From assembly GCF_963675165.1 (NCBI RefSeq), contig NC_087383.1, positions 1,456,979 to 1,520,978 on the forward strand: a DNA stretch of 64,000 nucleotides, written 5' to 3'. Source of the stretch: Halichondria panicea (lineage: Eukaryota; Porifera; Demospongiae; Suberitida; Halichondriidae). Positions 30,601 to 45,092 of the stretch are shown here, piece after piece. Position numbers and translations under genes: made by a program. The stretch's first letter is position 1, and every line of letters begins with the position of its first letter. The notes under the pieces were generated by a model, which did not search any database, had not been told where the DNA came from, and saw only the letters and a program-made list of their open reading frames with translations.

Positions 30601-30833
30601 TCCTTACGAATGAGTGTATCCACTGACGTCAGTTTTCGATGGTCCGAGGACATGTGACCACAATCAGAGCAGCCTCGTCTTAGGATAAGTAAAGTCCTGT
30701 ATGGGGGGGAATATTTGGAAATTAATTAAAGCAAAAACCACAGAGAGTAAAAACACACACACACACACCCCTTCGTGTTAGCAGGTTCCTTATATCCAAC
30801 ACAAGCACAGTCAGGGTGTATGCACTTCTCCAT
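27632..30833 (-). CDS. Cys/His-rich plus WD40-repeat protein, not recognised
   Basis: Exons 30769-30833, 30483-30696, 30081-30234, 29265-29779, 29007-29155, 28954-28862, 28802-28590, about 28532-28425, a short one near 28372-28325, and 27907-27632 join in phase where checked. The N-terminal 140 aa contain two zinc-binding-like units: CIHPDCACVGYK...CSDCGHMSSDH, then VCTCTGFK...PCKFCHHPLSAHK. The spacing CxCxG(Y/F)K...CxxCxHx4H resembles FAM221-type cysteine-rich segments. A basic stretch (KKTKARRRNSG) follows, then WD40-like blades (VIVWRVEV, VKWASSGRMLAVG, LTWSEDNRMLAAGGSDD, GWDGQLLVW). I do not know the function. Exon 3 to 4 joins cleanly (AAAG|GT), so I treat it as one gene, but two genes remain possible. 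Confidence 0.7.
29885..30070. mobile_element. Inverted-repeat element, CCGTATAGC/GGGTATAAA type
   Basis: The left end contains ACCGTATAGCTGGG and AGGGTATAAACTTTCGC; the right end is inverted (GCAAACATTTATACCCT). It shares AGTACATGCTTAAT with the element at 20214. In an intron of the Cys/His-WD40 gene; its right end abuts the exon 3 donor. Confidence 0.7.
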
Positions 30834-30857
30834 AGCCTCCTGCCTCACAAGAGAAGA

Positions 30858-31067
30858 CTACGAAGAAGAGTTCATATTTCCCGGGATAGTCTGAATTGAC
30901 CACGTGAGGCTATGCAAATCAGACACAAAGAAAGCTTTCCCAGAAACTGCGTAAAGGCAAAGTGCTGTCAAGAAAAAGGCTGTGTAAACGAAGGATCCAA
31001 TCCCGACCATCACGTTTTTAGTCTCCTGTTTTTTGAAGAAGATCCAAGCTCTTCTCAGCTCTTCCAT
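30858..31067 (-). CDS. 69-aa single-pass membrane protein, not recognised
   Basis: A continuous frame from ATG 31067 encodes MEELRRAWIFFKKQETKNV, then one hydrophobic helix (GIGSFVYTAFFLTALCLYAV), then a polar tail ending NMNSSS. No introns seen. The first 19 residues are basic/amphipathic, giving an N-in topology by the positive-inside rule. It lies 24 bp upstream of the Cys/His-WD40 start on the same strand, so it may be its own short gene or part of a shared transcript. Family unknown. Confidence 0.55.
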   Translation of the reverse strand: MEELRRAWIFFKKQETKNVMVGIGSFVYTAFFLTALCLYAVSGKAFFVSDLHSLTWSIQTIPGNMNSSS

Positions 31068-31404
31068 TTTATTTATAGTTAGGTAAGTATATAAATAGCT
31101 TGGGTGTGTAAAAATAGGCAATCATCAATAATGGATACTCAAGGAATTTGCTAGATCATTGTTTGCTAAAAATAGATTAGATTTGTATTCAAACTTTTTG
31201 GTACATGGCTTTAGTGTATATGATTATCTGATATCCCAAACCTTTTAGTTTCCTGAGTTTTGTATCTTTCTCCATATTTTAAAGCTTTTTAGCTTTATTA
31301 CATGTACTACATGTACATGTATGTTATCTTATTTGAAACACACAGATAAGTATGTTATCTTTACATAACTTAATTCCACAGGATATTAATTGGTGTGTGT
31401 TGTC

Positions 31405-35427
<4,023 letters not shown>

Positions 35428-35755
35428 CGTCTTCTTTGTTTAATTCTTTTGTTTAATTGTTTGGGTTATACAGTGCATCATGTCTTTTGTACATACATCA
35501 TAATTATAGTTACATCATGTTATAGTAGTATTGAGGAATGTTTACTTCACAGTCTTTTCAGAATAATTAACAGTGAAAGCAATTAAATATGGAAAATAAG
35601 TTAACCATGGGAAATAAAAACAACGTTAAATATTAATATTAAGCAGAACACAATGAAGAGGATGATAAGTCATCAGATAAACACCTCTTGAAAATAAGTC
35701 AAGGTTCGATGAATATCGTCATGTAATCATAGTTTCAATGTGTCCACACTTGATA
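35428..35755. other. Intergenic between convergent MEF2 and UPF0729-like gene
   Basis: AT-rich 3' flanks; nothing else recognised. Confidence 0.5.
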
Positions 35756-36032
35756 TCATGAGCTCTCAGCAGCCACAGCTTGGGTCCGATGCCTGTAATA
35801 TTATCATAAAAGTGGATAAAATATATGTAGATGGTAAATGTAACACTTTAATACCTGAGGTCAGAATCATCGACCTTCTTTAGAGGCTCTGGCTCTGGCT
35901 CTGAGTTAGTGTCCTCGGATTTGACCCCATCCTTGACAGCCTTCTCTCCCCCCTTTCCTGTGAACCAAGCCACCAATGGCTTGAACACAGCCGTCCACAG
36001 AAACAGCGCCAGAGGCACCACAATACAAGACA
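35756..36032 (-). CDS. Small UPF0729 (C18orf32)-like protein, start not resolved
   Basis: Two exons (35855-36032 and 35756-35792) join in phase and end TCA-TGA. The N-terminal SCIVVPLALFLWTAVFKPLV recalls the MVCxPCIVIPVLLW start of UPF0729 proteins, which are short ER/lipid-droplet proteins; a charged tail follows. The start codon is not in this exon: the frame opens after an acceptor-like GTGTGAG|TGTCTTG, so a split ATG (A|TG) or an earlier short exon is needed. About 70 aa. The identification is tentative. Confidence 0.45.
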
Positions 36033-36190
36033 CTCACACCATCAATTGTCTTCAGTTGATAATAATTATAAATTGCTAACTCAGCATTTAGAATAACAAT
36101 TATGACGTCACTCGTGTGTAGAAATTGCACAATAACATTCACGATAGTGTAAGAGCATCAGCTATAATGGTAAATGCTATGACTTAGATG

Positions 36191-36918
36191 TCATGAGAAG
36201 TGTCGGTTCAGAGGATTTTCAGGTGACTTCATCCAGTCTTTACGAAGCATTTGCTTAATTTGAGACTGTCTCATATTCGGGTTCTCTTTTTTCAAACGTG
36301 GTAACTCTCTTTCCTCGAATGCAGCATAGGCAGCTTTCTGTCGTCTCTCTGGATGCATGTCCACGGCACCTTGTGGGCCTCCCAACACCACAAGAGCTTC
36401 ATCTACAGTCCGAGCATCTAGTACACCCTCGGCTTGGCTTTGCCGCAAGAGAAGGTTTGGATTCTCCTCGAGTACCAGACCCTCAGTCACTCCCTTGGGT
36501 AGAGGTGCTGCAGCTGCTACAGGCTGTCTCTGTGTGGCCTCTATTTGAGCACGGGTTAGTTTAGTCGATCCAGAGCTAGATTTTGATGGGAGAGACGCTT
36601 CCTCGGCCTCCAACAGTCGCTTGGCTTCTTGCTTCTTCTCCAACTGCTCTATTCTCTTACGCTCTCGTTCCATCTGTAGAAATACACACATTGATAATCA
36701 ATACAAAGTGTAATATTGGAGCATTGATTATGCATAACATACTATATACATATGTTCACCATTCGCTCTTGCTTTCTGGCTACTTGTTTGTCATCATCTT
36801 TCCAGTAGGCATCCTCCTCCTCTCGACTTTTTTTCTCGTCAGCCTCATTTCTGGCAGCAGCCTTCTTCTCTTTTGCAACAGAGGCTTTAGTGTTCTCGCC
36901 TTTGAACTTCTTAGGCAT
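36191..36918 (-). CDS. CCDC124: CCDC124 (ribosome-associated coiled-coil protein)
   Basis: Exons 36760-36918 and 36191-36673 join in phase 0 into 213 aa. The start MPKKFKGENTK and EDAYWKDDDKQVARK are nearly family consensus. A charged coiled coil follows (ERKRIEQLEKKQEAKRLLE), then the conserved C-terminal block HPERRQKAAYAAFEERELPR, KENPNMRQSQIKQML and WMKSPENP. CCDC124/Lso2 binds idle 80S ribosomes and helps restart translation. Its start lies 141 bp from the divergent neugrin gene. Confidence 0.95.
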
Positions 36919-37059
36919 CTTCTTACTGTGTACATCGATTACAGGCCGCTGAGCGTGTGTCCCCCTCGAATCCAGGATTGCGGTCTGGATTCAAAGCAGG
37001 TTCTTGTGTCAACTGTATTGAGGGCGTCTTGTGAATGAACTAACAGTACCCAGTACCCT
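36919..37059. promoter_or_regulatory. Divergent promoter region of CCDC124 and neugrin
   Basis: 141 bp between opposite start codons; GC content is higher than the flanks. A shared promoter is inferred from spacing. Confidence 0.45.
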
Positions 37060-37601
37060 ATGTTTCATCTTGTGAAGTTGTTCTCTGTGCCAGTGAGGTT
37101 CTATCAGCAAGCAGTCATTTGCAGATTATGCAGCTCTTCTGAGACTAAAGAAGGGTTAGTAATTTTACAAACAAACATTGTTACTATATTGCTCTGCTTC
37201 TTAGGAAAAGATGGTCAGACATTCGCAAGAAACAAAAGTCACATTATCCTGATGGCTGGAAGCCCAAGAAGAAGCTCACACGCTACCAAATGGACTACCT
37301 CCGTACTCTAAAGCAAAACTATCCTGAGGGGTGGAGTGTCAGCAAGCTAGCCGGTCAGTTTGGGATCAGTCCATCAGCAGTCGTTCGTATCCTCAAAAGC
37401 AAGTGGGAGCCATCACCAGAGGTGCAGAAGAAGCAGGACAGTAGAGCTTTGGAACTGAGGGAGCAGAGGAGACAGGAGGCAACGGGGAGGACCAGTGTGA
37501 AGGAGCTAGCGCAGAACACAGAAGAAATGCATACTGAGGCAGACGCTGGAACAACTAGCTATAGCACTGGAATAGATAGATCGATGGAAGGCTATGTTTA
37601 G
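37060..37601 (+). CDS. NGRN: Neugrin (NGRN / Rrg9-like mitochondrial protein)
   Basis: Exons 37060-37154 and 37205-37601 join in phase into 163 aa. A basic, hydrophobic N-terminus (MFHLVKLFSVPVRFYQQ) looks like a mitochondrial presequence. The core KKKLTRYQMDYLRTLKQNYP, then WSVSKLAGQFGISPSAVVRI and LKSKWEPS is the helix-turn-helix-like neugrin/Rrg9 domain. Human neugrin is needed for mitochondrial 16S rRNA function. Convergent with PIGO. Confidence 0.88.
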
Positions 37602-37784
37602 TACTCTGTCTATAAGTTCTTGCATGTGCTGTAATTATCTGTTAAGTTTTTGTACACACTTGTACTTCATGCAACATTGTCATAATTATGTACATTCACA
37701 TCAGAATCAAAGAATTGTTTCAAACTCATTTCTGACAAAAACACTGAATGGTGAAAATGAATGCATGCATGAATGATTATTATA

Positions 37785-40700
37785 TTACATCTGAAGCAAA
37801 TTCTTTACTCTACTAGCCACTAGCATAGAGATAAGCACTGAAATGTTTGCAGTTAGTTGGAAGGCTCCCTCGTAGAGCACCCTAGGAGTGAACACCTGCC
37901 AAATCATGAGGTGTCGGCGATGGAGAGAAGCAGCAAACATAGTCACCATCAGCTGGAGGGGGGGGGGGGGGAGGGGAGGAGGGGTGAGACTCACGTATGT
38001 ATAGGTAATGCATGACATAATGTATTTAGGAGATGGGGATTCTTACTTTGAGTGAGTGTATGGCTATCAGTGTGAGGGCCAGCTTCAGTGATTGATGGGT
38101 TTGAAGACGTTGACTGTTTGGAACGACTGAGAGGAGGGGCGTGGCCAGACCAAACAACAACTGAAGTGTGTGTGTGTGTGTTTGTGTGGGATAAACAATA
38201 GTCATGTGATACTATGTTTTGATATTGTAAGAGCATCGCAGAAGTATATATAATTATTGCTAAGAGATGAATTGCTAATAAATGTTGTATTGCTAGTGTG
38301 TATTATCTAAGAGGGTATTCCCTGTACCTGAGGTCCGAGTGTGTTGAGTCCCACTAGTAGCCCAGCCAGAGGGAGGTTGAACTTGTTGATCTCTCCATGG
38401 ATACCAGTGAAAGCTGCCTCCACTCTTAGACTGGTGACAGTGGTCGTGTGGCCACAGGCAAAGAAAGAGTGAGAGGTCAGAAGAGCCCAGAACACAGCCA
38501 CCACTAGCGGGGACTCTGTCAATGGAATACAGTGAACAACTATGTACTGTGCTAATATGCTATTTCTATAACAATACATGAAGCGAGATTACAAAACATG
38601 CGCACATGGATCCCCCCCCCCCCACAACACACACACGCACCATCACACACACACACACGCACCATCACACACACACACACGCACCATCACACACACACAC
38701 ACGCACCATCACACACGCACCATCACACACACACACACGCACCATCACACACACACACACGCACCATCACACACACACATACGCACCATCACACACACAC
38801 ACACGCACCATCACACACACACACACGCACCATCACACACACACACGCACCATCACACACACACACGCACCATCACACACACACACACGCACCATCACAC
38901 ACGCACCATCACACACGCACCATCACACACACACACACGCACCATCACACACACACACACGCACCATCACACACACACACACACGCACCATCACACACAC
39001 ACACACGCACCATCACACACACACACGCACCATCACACACACACACACGCACCATCACACACACACACGCACACCACCTTTTATTGAAACCTTACACACA
39101 CATACAAACACACATACAAACATGTACCTGCTTTGGAGAGCACTTGTACAGAGAGAACAGCTTGCAGGGCAATAGCACCACTGGCCAATGCTAGTCCATC
39201 ATTTAGCAACATTGTCAGAGGCACCCACAAGCTGGTCACCACGACAACTATAACGAGGGCTGTGTCACTTTTCACACTACTTGTTGCAGCTCCTCTGATT
39301 GGATGCCACACTGCCATCACAAGAATCACACCACACACAACATAGACAACCCATGGCAAAGTCACATGATGCCAATACGACAGCTGATTGGACGGCAGCA
39401 ACTGAACACTCCAGTACCCCACAACACATAGTCCAGCTACAGGTAGACCATACCGAACCATATACAGTACGTGGACAAATTTTGACAATGAATTTCGGAA
39501 AATTGCCTCGTAAATTAAAATGGGTGTTACTACAACAGTGGCAGAAGACAAGAATAATCGAATGTTAACCCAGCCCCCGAGGCTTTCAGCTGCTATTGTG
39601 TACGGCTGTGTAAAGGTGGTATCCTGGCACCCATCTTGATATTGTAAGTCTCTGCAAGAGTAGAATAGTTTACTGAGTCTCAGACATCCACTGAGGGCGA
39701 CGTAGGGAAACAAAGTACTGAGTAGTCCACCCTTCTCTTCAATGGCAACCAGTCGAAGATGCTTCAAAGCCAAACAGAAAATAAGAGTTTGTAGGAAAAA
39801 CAAGACCATATCTCCTTCATAGAGTACAAACGAGTTTGATAGTAGAGAGAATGCATGGAGGACTACTAATAGCAGGGCAAAAACAGAGAGGGGGTCAAGT
39901 AGTGAGCGTAACTTACTTAGTGATGGTGGAAAATGCACCAAGAAGAAATTAAACATCCAGCGAATCAAAACAATTAAATTTAGGGCACACACACAGTAGA
40001 CAAGATTGAGTAAAGCATCTTCAAGTGAACTGCTGATCATAACACACACCAATGCACAGAATACAGTGCAAAATACAACAGTACCCAGCCAATGTTTATT
40101 CGTCAAAAAGACAAACGCAGACAACACAGCCAAAATAACAAAAAACAGTCCAATAAAGATGAATTTATTATCGAATTTTGCCCACACTTGATGACACATT
40201 TCCTTCACCTCTCTCATATAGATGACGTAACCATTCGCCACAGCTGTCAGCTCATCTTGAGAAGCCTCGAGGAAACACGCGTCATGCAGAGACTTCACGA
40301 CAACCAATTTCTCACCCAATTCTTTAAAAACTTGCTGGGGAAAATCCTCAGAGTAGAGTGCATATGTATTTAGGTAGTTGTGTATCTGTTCTGCATTGAT
40401 TCTTAAAGCAGTGAGTAGTTTGTGAGTGACACCACCAGAGTAGCCATCAGTGTGAGAGTAGCCCTCTGTGTGAGACGGGTGTAGTAGTTCCGGAATGAGC
40501 ATTCCAAGATTGGAGAAGGGGATGGGTAGTCCTAGTAACAGCGCCACCGTGGGAACCAGGTCGATCTGATACACTGAACGTTCAAATGGCTACAGAAACA
40601 ATAAAATGCTGTTACTGACATGTCCTTACTTAAGCTACAGGACCTCAAAATCAGGCAACAGGCTGAGAGCTACAGAATGGTTAAAGTTACCGTGACATAT

Positions 40701-41980
40701 TTTCGCGTGTATTAATTTCTGCGAATGAGTAAAATCGCAAAAATTAGTACTCACAAATAATTGGCTGCCCTCTTGTTTAATGTATCCAGATCGACATTTC
40801 GCAAAAAATTATACCAGCAAAATGTACAAAACTGTAAAAACGCAAATAAATCTACCTGTAAAAATATGTCACCTTAAGGTAGTAACTAAGAGCATTAATT
40901 TTTACAAATGGGTTTCTCGATGTAGTCACCTGCTGATGATGGAAAAGGGGTTGTTTGGAGTAGACCAATAGTGCAGCATGTGTCTCGAGCTCTGTCTCCC
41001 CGCCATGGTCACCTGTGCTCGTCATTCCGTGGTCTCCGAACACCAACACCATCGTCTCCTCGTCTACTGCCTCCACCACATCTCTGTTCAAGCAATAGTA
41101 CAAAATTCATATGCAGTTTATAAGTCTGTCTACTTTGTCTTAACAATGCTTTAGGGTCTGGGTAATAAGTTAGCCAAATCAGACGAACTGGCTATAATCA
41201 TACAATCTAAGACAAAGAACAATAATTCTTTAACCTGACCATCCGGTCCATCTGTGGCAGTTTCTCCCCCATTGTCCAGTGGGAGGGGCCGTATGTATGT
41301 CCGATATGGTCCACCCCTAGAAAATGTCCGATTAGCAAGTCAGAATCTCCCTTCTTCAACTCGGAAAACAGCTGACTCAGTACTCCATCGTCCACCGTGT
41401 GTATGTCCTTTACATTCAGGGAAGGGTAGGGGAACACTTTACTGAGCATGCTCGGATAAAGACCCAGCCATGTGTCGTCACCCATAAAAGTTATATTTCG
41501 GGCATTTTTGCTGACTTGACGGATTAGACTGTCCTCAAGAATCTCATAACTGTTGAAGTTGGAGCCGATATCGATGAACGTGGGGAGGCTCCCTGTCGTT
41601 AGTGCCTTGAGTCGTTGCATGGTGGATGTGGGTGGGTCTGCAACGAACTTGAAGAGTTTTGCATTTGAAGGGTGGTCTAGAAGGAGGTTGTGTACGTGGG
41701 GCATTTTGTTCCGATAGATCGGTGGCGGTGATAGTGATTCATCCCAGAGCATGAAATCATAGCGGAGAGCATCAATTAGCAGCCAAACGACTCGTTTATA
41801 TCTCCTCACTTGATTGTCACAAGATGAGAGTGGATATGCGGTGGTGTGTGGATGAGTGCAGTTTGAGTATTCGGGGATTACAACGCGCTTGAGGAGAAAG
41901 CCTTTGCAGAATAGCAGGAATCCAAGCACTTGACAGCACGTGAGGAATACTAGCAGCAGCACACCACGTCTCCTGATCAT
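37785..41980 (-). CDS. PIGO: GPI ethanolamine-phosphate transferase 3 (PIG-O)
   Basis: Six exons (41235-41980, 40930-41083, 39128-40589, 38328-38515, 38047-38160, 37785-37952) sum to 943 aa. An N-terminal signal anchor is followed by an alkaline-phosphatase-like catalytic domain: LLIDALRYDF (metal-binding Asp), PPTSTMQRLKALTTGSLPTF (nucleophile Thr), GDDTW, GVDHIGHTYGP and FGDHGMTSTGDHGG. Many TM helices fill the C-terminal half. PIG-O adds the bridging ethanolamine phosphate to the third mannose of GPI anchors in the ER. The third intron holds a CACCATCACAC minisatellite. The start is 143 bp from the divergent RSL24D1 gene. Confidence 0.95.
38624..39078. repeat. CACACACACGCACCATCA minisatellite in a PIGO intron
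   Basis: About 25 copies of a 12-20-bp unit, CACCATCA plus a variable (CA)n plus CG. Unit length varies with the CA count. There are no unique spacers, so it is not a CRISPR-like array. Confidence 0.9.
40686..40878. mobile_element. Inverted-repeat element with GGTGACATATTTT ends
   Basis: Left end GTTACCGTGACATATTTTCG; right end inverted (AAAAATATGTCACCTTAAG). Non-coding; in a PIGO intron. Confidence 0.6.
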
Positions 41981-42123
41981 CTTGGACCCTCATAGAGCAA
42001 GAAATAGGGCAACTTTGAGTAGAGACTGCTTGAAGGAGGGTGTGTCACTTGGTAGAAAATGGGCATTATTTAAGAGTAGTGACGACCACGTGGTCGAGAG
42101 AAAAGTAATAGTTTATAGAGAAG
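41981..42123. promoter_or_regulatory. Divergent promoter region of PIGO and RSL24D1
   Basis: 143 bp between opposite start codons. No TATA box. Confidence 0.45.
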
Positions 42124-43154
42124 ATGAGAGTAGAAAAATGCTACTTTTGTTCGTCACCTGTCTACCCAGGACACGGCATTATGTTTGTCAGGAACGACAA
42201 CAAAGTATGGATGCTTAATCTGTGGACAAATTGTTAACATTTAAAGTATACACACAATAATAGCGATATTCTACAATGTCACATGCATGTACCTAGAGGT
42301 ATTTTTGAGCTGGTTATTCCCCCTAGCAATTCCGTTTCTGTCGGTCTAAGTGCCACAAAGCATTCAAGAGGAAGAGAAACCCTCGCAAAGTGCGATGGAC
42401 CAAGGCCTTCAGAAAGGCTCACGGCAAAGAGCTCACAATGGTACACGCTGGTTTACATTCCAATAGTTTCCCTGATCCTCATTGCCGTGTGTTTTGTGCA
42501 GGACTCAGTTTTCCAGTTTGAGAGACGAAGGAATATGCCCGTCAAATACAACAGGGATGTGTGGAGAAAGACAGGTGAGTGCAGTGGGGTGGGTGTGTGC
42601 TGAGATATTGATGTGCTCCATACAGTGCACGCCATGAAGAGGATCGATGTCATTAGAGAGAGGAGACAGGCACGATTCATCAAAAACAGGTGAGGCCAGA
42701 GTTGGTATTTTTGTTATCTTTTGAATTGTCTTGTGCTTCACTCACCCACCCACCGTACACTCTCTCTCACACACACACAGGTTGAAGGCTGGACTCAAGT
42801 TGCAGGAAGAATCTGAGAAGAGAGAAGTGGAGAAGGGCATTCATTTACTGCAAGACCCAGAAGGTTAGTAGCTAAGTTTGATAGTTTAGTACATGTAGTC
42901 TAGTAAGGTAATAACTATTTTGTTCTTCGTCTTCTTTCTTCTTTAGACCTAAAATAGCTCAGCCTTATCTTGTTAGCGTACAATTGCAGGTTCTTGTAAT
43001 AACAGCCAGACAATTTATATAATGGCTTGCAAATCATTGTGTAATTGACTGTATTGTGTTTGTTGCAGCTTTGATTGTGAAGGTGAGGGAAGCACAGAAA
43101 CAGAGGCAGAGACAGAGCAGCAAGGTCACAGAAGAAATGGAGATAGCTGAATGA
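42124..43154 (+). CDS. RSL24D1: Ribosome biogenesis protein RLP24 (RSL24D1)
   Basis: Six exons (42124-42204, 42327-42440, 42502-42574, 42626-42689, 42781-42863, 43069-43154) sum to 166 aa. [19 protein letters not shown] and [19 protein letters not shown] form the zinc finger and basic region of L24e-type proteins. VWRKT...[16 protein letters not shown] continues the RLP24-specific alignment. It is a placeholder for eL24 on pre-60S particles and recruits the Drg1/SPATA5 ATPase. The acceptor of exon 5 follows a CACACACACACAG tract directly. Confidence 0.95.
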
Positions 43155-43312
43155 ATTCTCAACTAACAGTGACACTGTTTATGTATCAGTTTTTTTTTTA
43201 TGAACTCTGTACGTTTCAAAAATAATTATAATCATGACCAAAGAACGCAGCTAGTCTAGTACATACAAACATTGAGACAGTGCTAAAAGTTTTATTATAC
43301 TGTCTTCTCTAG

Positions 43313-45092
43313 TTAACTGACAACTCTTCTCCCCCACGATGTCTTGTCCTTGTCAGGCTCCAAGAAATCCTTGCCTTTCAGATCCACCTCCAGTGGACAC
43401 TCCATTATAGCCGAGTCAGCTACCTGTATGATAAATATAATAAGTTCATGTAGCTGCATAATGGCTACATTTGAGGCAAAAAGCACAATACATGTATGTA
43501 GTGTATACGTACATTAAACCTATACACTTATTAGGAAAAATAGAAGTAGGCAACTGCAGTACATGAACGCTACTCTAACTGCCTTTGCATCCCCTACATT
43601 AAATTTGACCATACCATCTCCAGTGGCGTGTACTGAGGGTGGTGGTGCTCGATTACGGGACTGTTGGAGACCCTGTTGTACGCAATAAGGAAGGCCCATC
43701 TCCTCCGTGCACTGTGGTTCTGGTCACTGCAATGGAGGAGGTTGCTATGGAAGAACAGGGCATCACCAGACTCCATCTCAACATGCTCCAAGGGCAGCAC
43801 CTGCATGTACACACATTAGCCGCTAGTGTGCTAATTGATAAATCTAGGCTTAAAGTTATAGGTACCTTCTTAATGTGCTCCACTCTTTCCATATCAGCTC
43901 CTGTCTGTCCACCCACTCGCTTATGATCAATCCGACCTATTAAATGTGAACCTCGCAGCACCTGTGTACAATGGGACATGACGAGCGTAACCTCTTTAGA
44001 GACAGTACTGCACATACCTTGAGACAACCATTCTCCTGGTCACACTTGTCTATAGCAATAAACACAGTCCCCATGTCGGGAAACAGACACCCATTGTTGT
44101 ACCAGTACCTGGAGAGTAATTATAACAGTGACATGTTATTTACAGTTGGTTAACTACACCATCTAATATCCTTTCCATAAAAAATTACTGAAATCAACTT
44201 TATTTTGATGTTCTAAACCCACTCTCAAAGATTGCTAGCAAATTATAGCGTGTTCATAATACTACGTGTACCCACTGTCTTGATGCTACACTAAGTAGTG
44301 CGGCTCCTTATACATACCCATACACAAAGGGCCCCCCAGTGTGCATACCCATAGTCTTGATGCCACACAAAGGACCCCCCAGTGTGTGGCTCCTTCATCA
44401 TGAGCTTGGTGTGGTAGTGGTACACCTCTCCTCCCAGGAGAGTACTCATCGTCCCGGCAACCTTGTTACATCGGCCAATCATGCCTTCAAGAAAGAGGGT
44501 AGTATATAATTATACCGTATAACGGATTATTTTCGTATGGTGGAATATTTCGATATTTAATTAATTGGGCAGTTTATACGAAAAATACCCGCTATACGGC
44601 ATGCTGGTGGGTGTGGTCATTGGATGTGTGTGCTCAAAAAAGCATTAAAGCTACATGTATATAGGTACGAATTGGCCAAGTTAGCGACGGTATTTTATTA
44701 GTCTCGTTCCCGGCCCGACTTTTCTCATGAAGAGAAAAGTCGGCCTGGGAACGACACTAATGGTTTATAGGACAGCTATGTAGCTCACACTTAACATCAC
44801 GTGTCCCTGCAATTAAGACGTACGTACCTGTGATATCGTTCCCAGGGTGATTCCACAAGCACATTCGACTAGAGCGTCCATGGCCATCATCGACAGTGTA
44901 AGAGTGCTTCACCACTCCATCATCCTTCTCCAGGGCAGGCTGCAGTCGGGACAGCTCTTGTTTTGTCAACAGACCCCTGCAATAAAAGCACAATTAACCA
45001 GGAGGCTGAAGTCTGGCTGTAGCTCACCTTATAATGACGTAGCCATCTTGATTGAAAGCTGTTTTCATTTCAGAGCTCACCTCAAAGCTCAT
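43313..45092 (-). CDS. PHYHD1: Phytanoyl-CoA dioxygenase domain protein (PHYHD1-like)
   Basis: Seven exons (45028-45092, 44828-44976, 44349-44484, 44018-44108, 43866-43961, 43615-43800, 43313-43423) sum to 277 aa. The Fe(II)/2-oxoglutarate facial triad is visible: WHQDYGY gives His and Asp, and [11 protein letters not shown] the distal His. [17 protein letters not shown] and NPMVE-like C-terminal blocks fit PHYHD1, a 2-oxoglutarate-dependent oxygenase of uncertain substrate. The donor of exon 3 (GACTATGG|GTATGC) is partly repeated about 25 bp downstream. Confidence 0.92.
44290..44385. repeat. Local duplication of PHYHD1 exon 3 donor region
   Basis: On the coding strand CACACTGGGGGGTCCTTTGT and CACACTGGGGGGCCCTTTGT each lead into ATGGGTATG, so a second GTATG donor lies just downstream of the real one. 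A third, weaker copy follows. Confidence 0.7.
44511..44600. mobile_element. Inverted-repeat element, CGTATAACGG/CGTATAGCGGG family (short)
   Basis: Left end TATACCGTATAACGGATTAT; right end inverted (AATACCCGCTATACGG). About 90 bp, non-coding, in a PHYHD1 intron. Confidence 0.75.
44697..44761. mobile_element. 65-bp hairpin element
   Basis: Arms ATTAGTCTCGTTCCCGGCCC and ATTAGTGTCGTTCCCAGGCC (reverse complement) enclose a 5-base loop and continue GACTTTTCTC on both sides. In a PHYHD1 intron. No target duplication was clear. Confidence 0.7.

Noticed and set aside
38624-39078. CRISPR-like regular array
   Set aside because: Units vary only by CA count and there are no unique spacers; it is a eukaryotic minisatellite in an intron.
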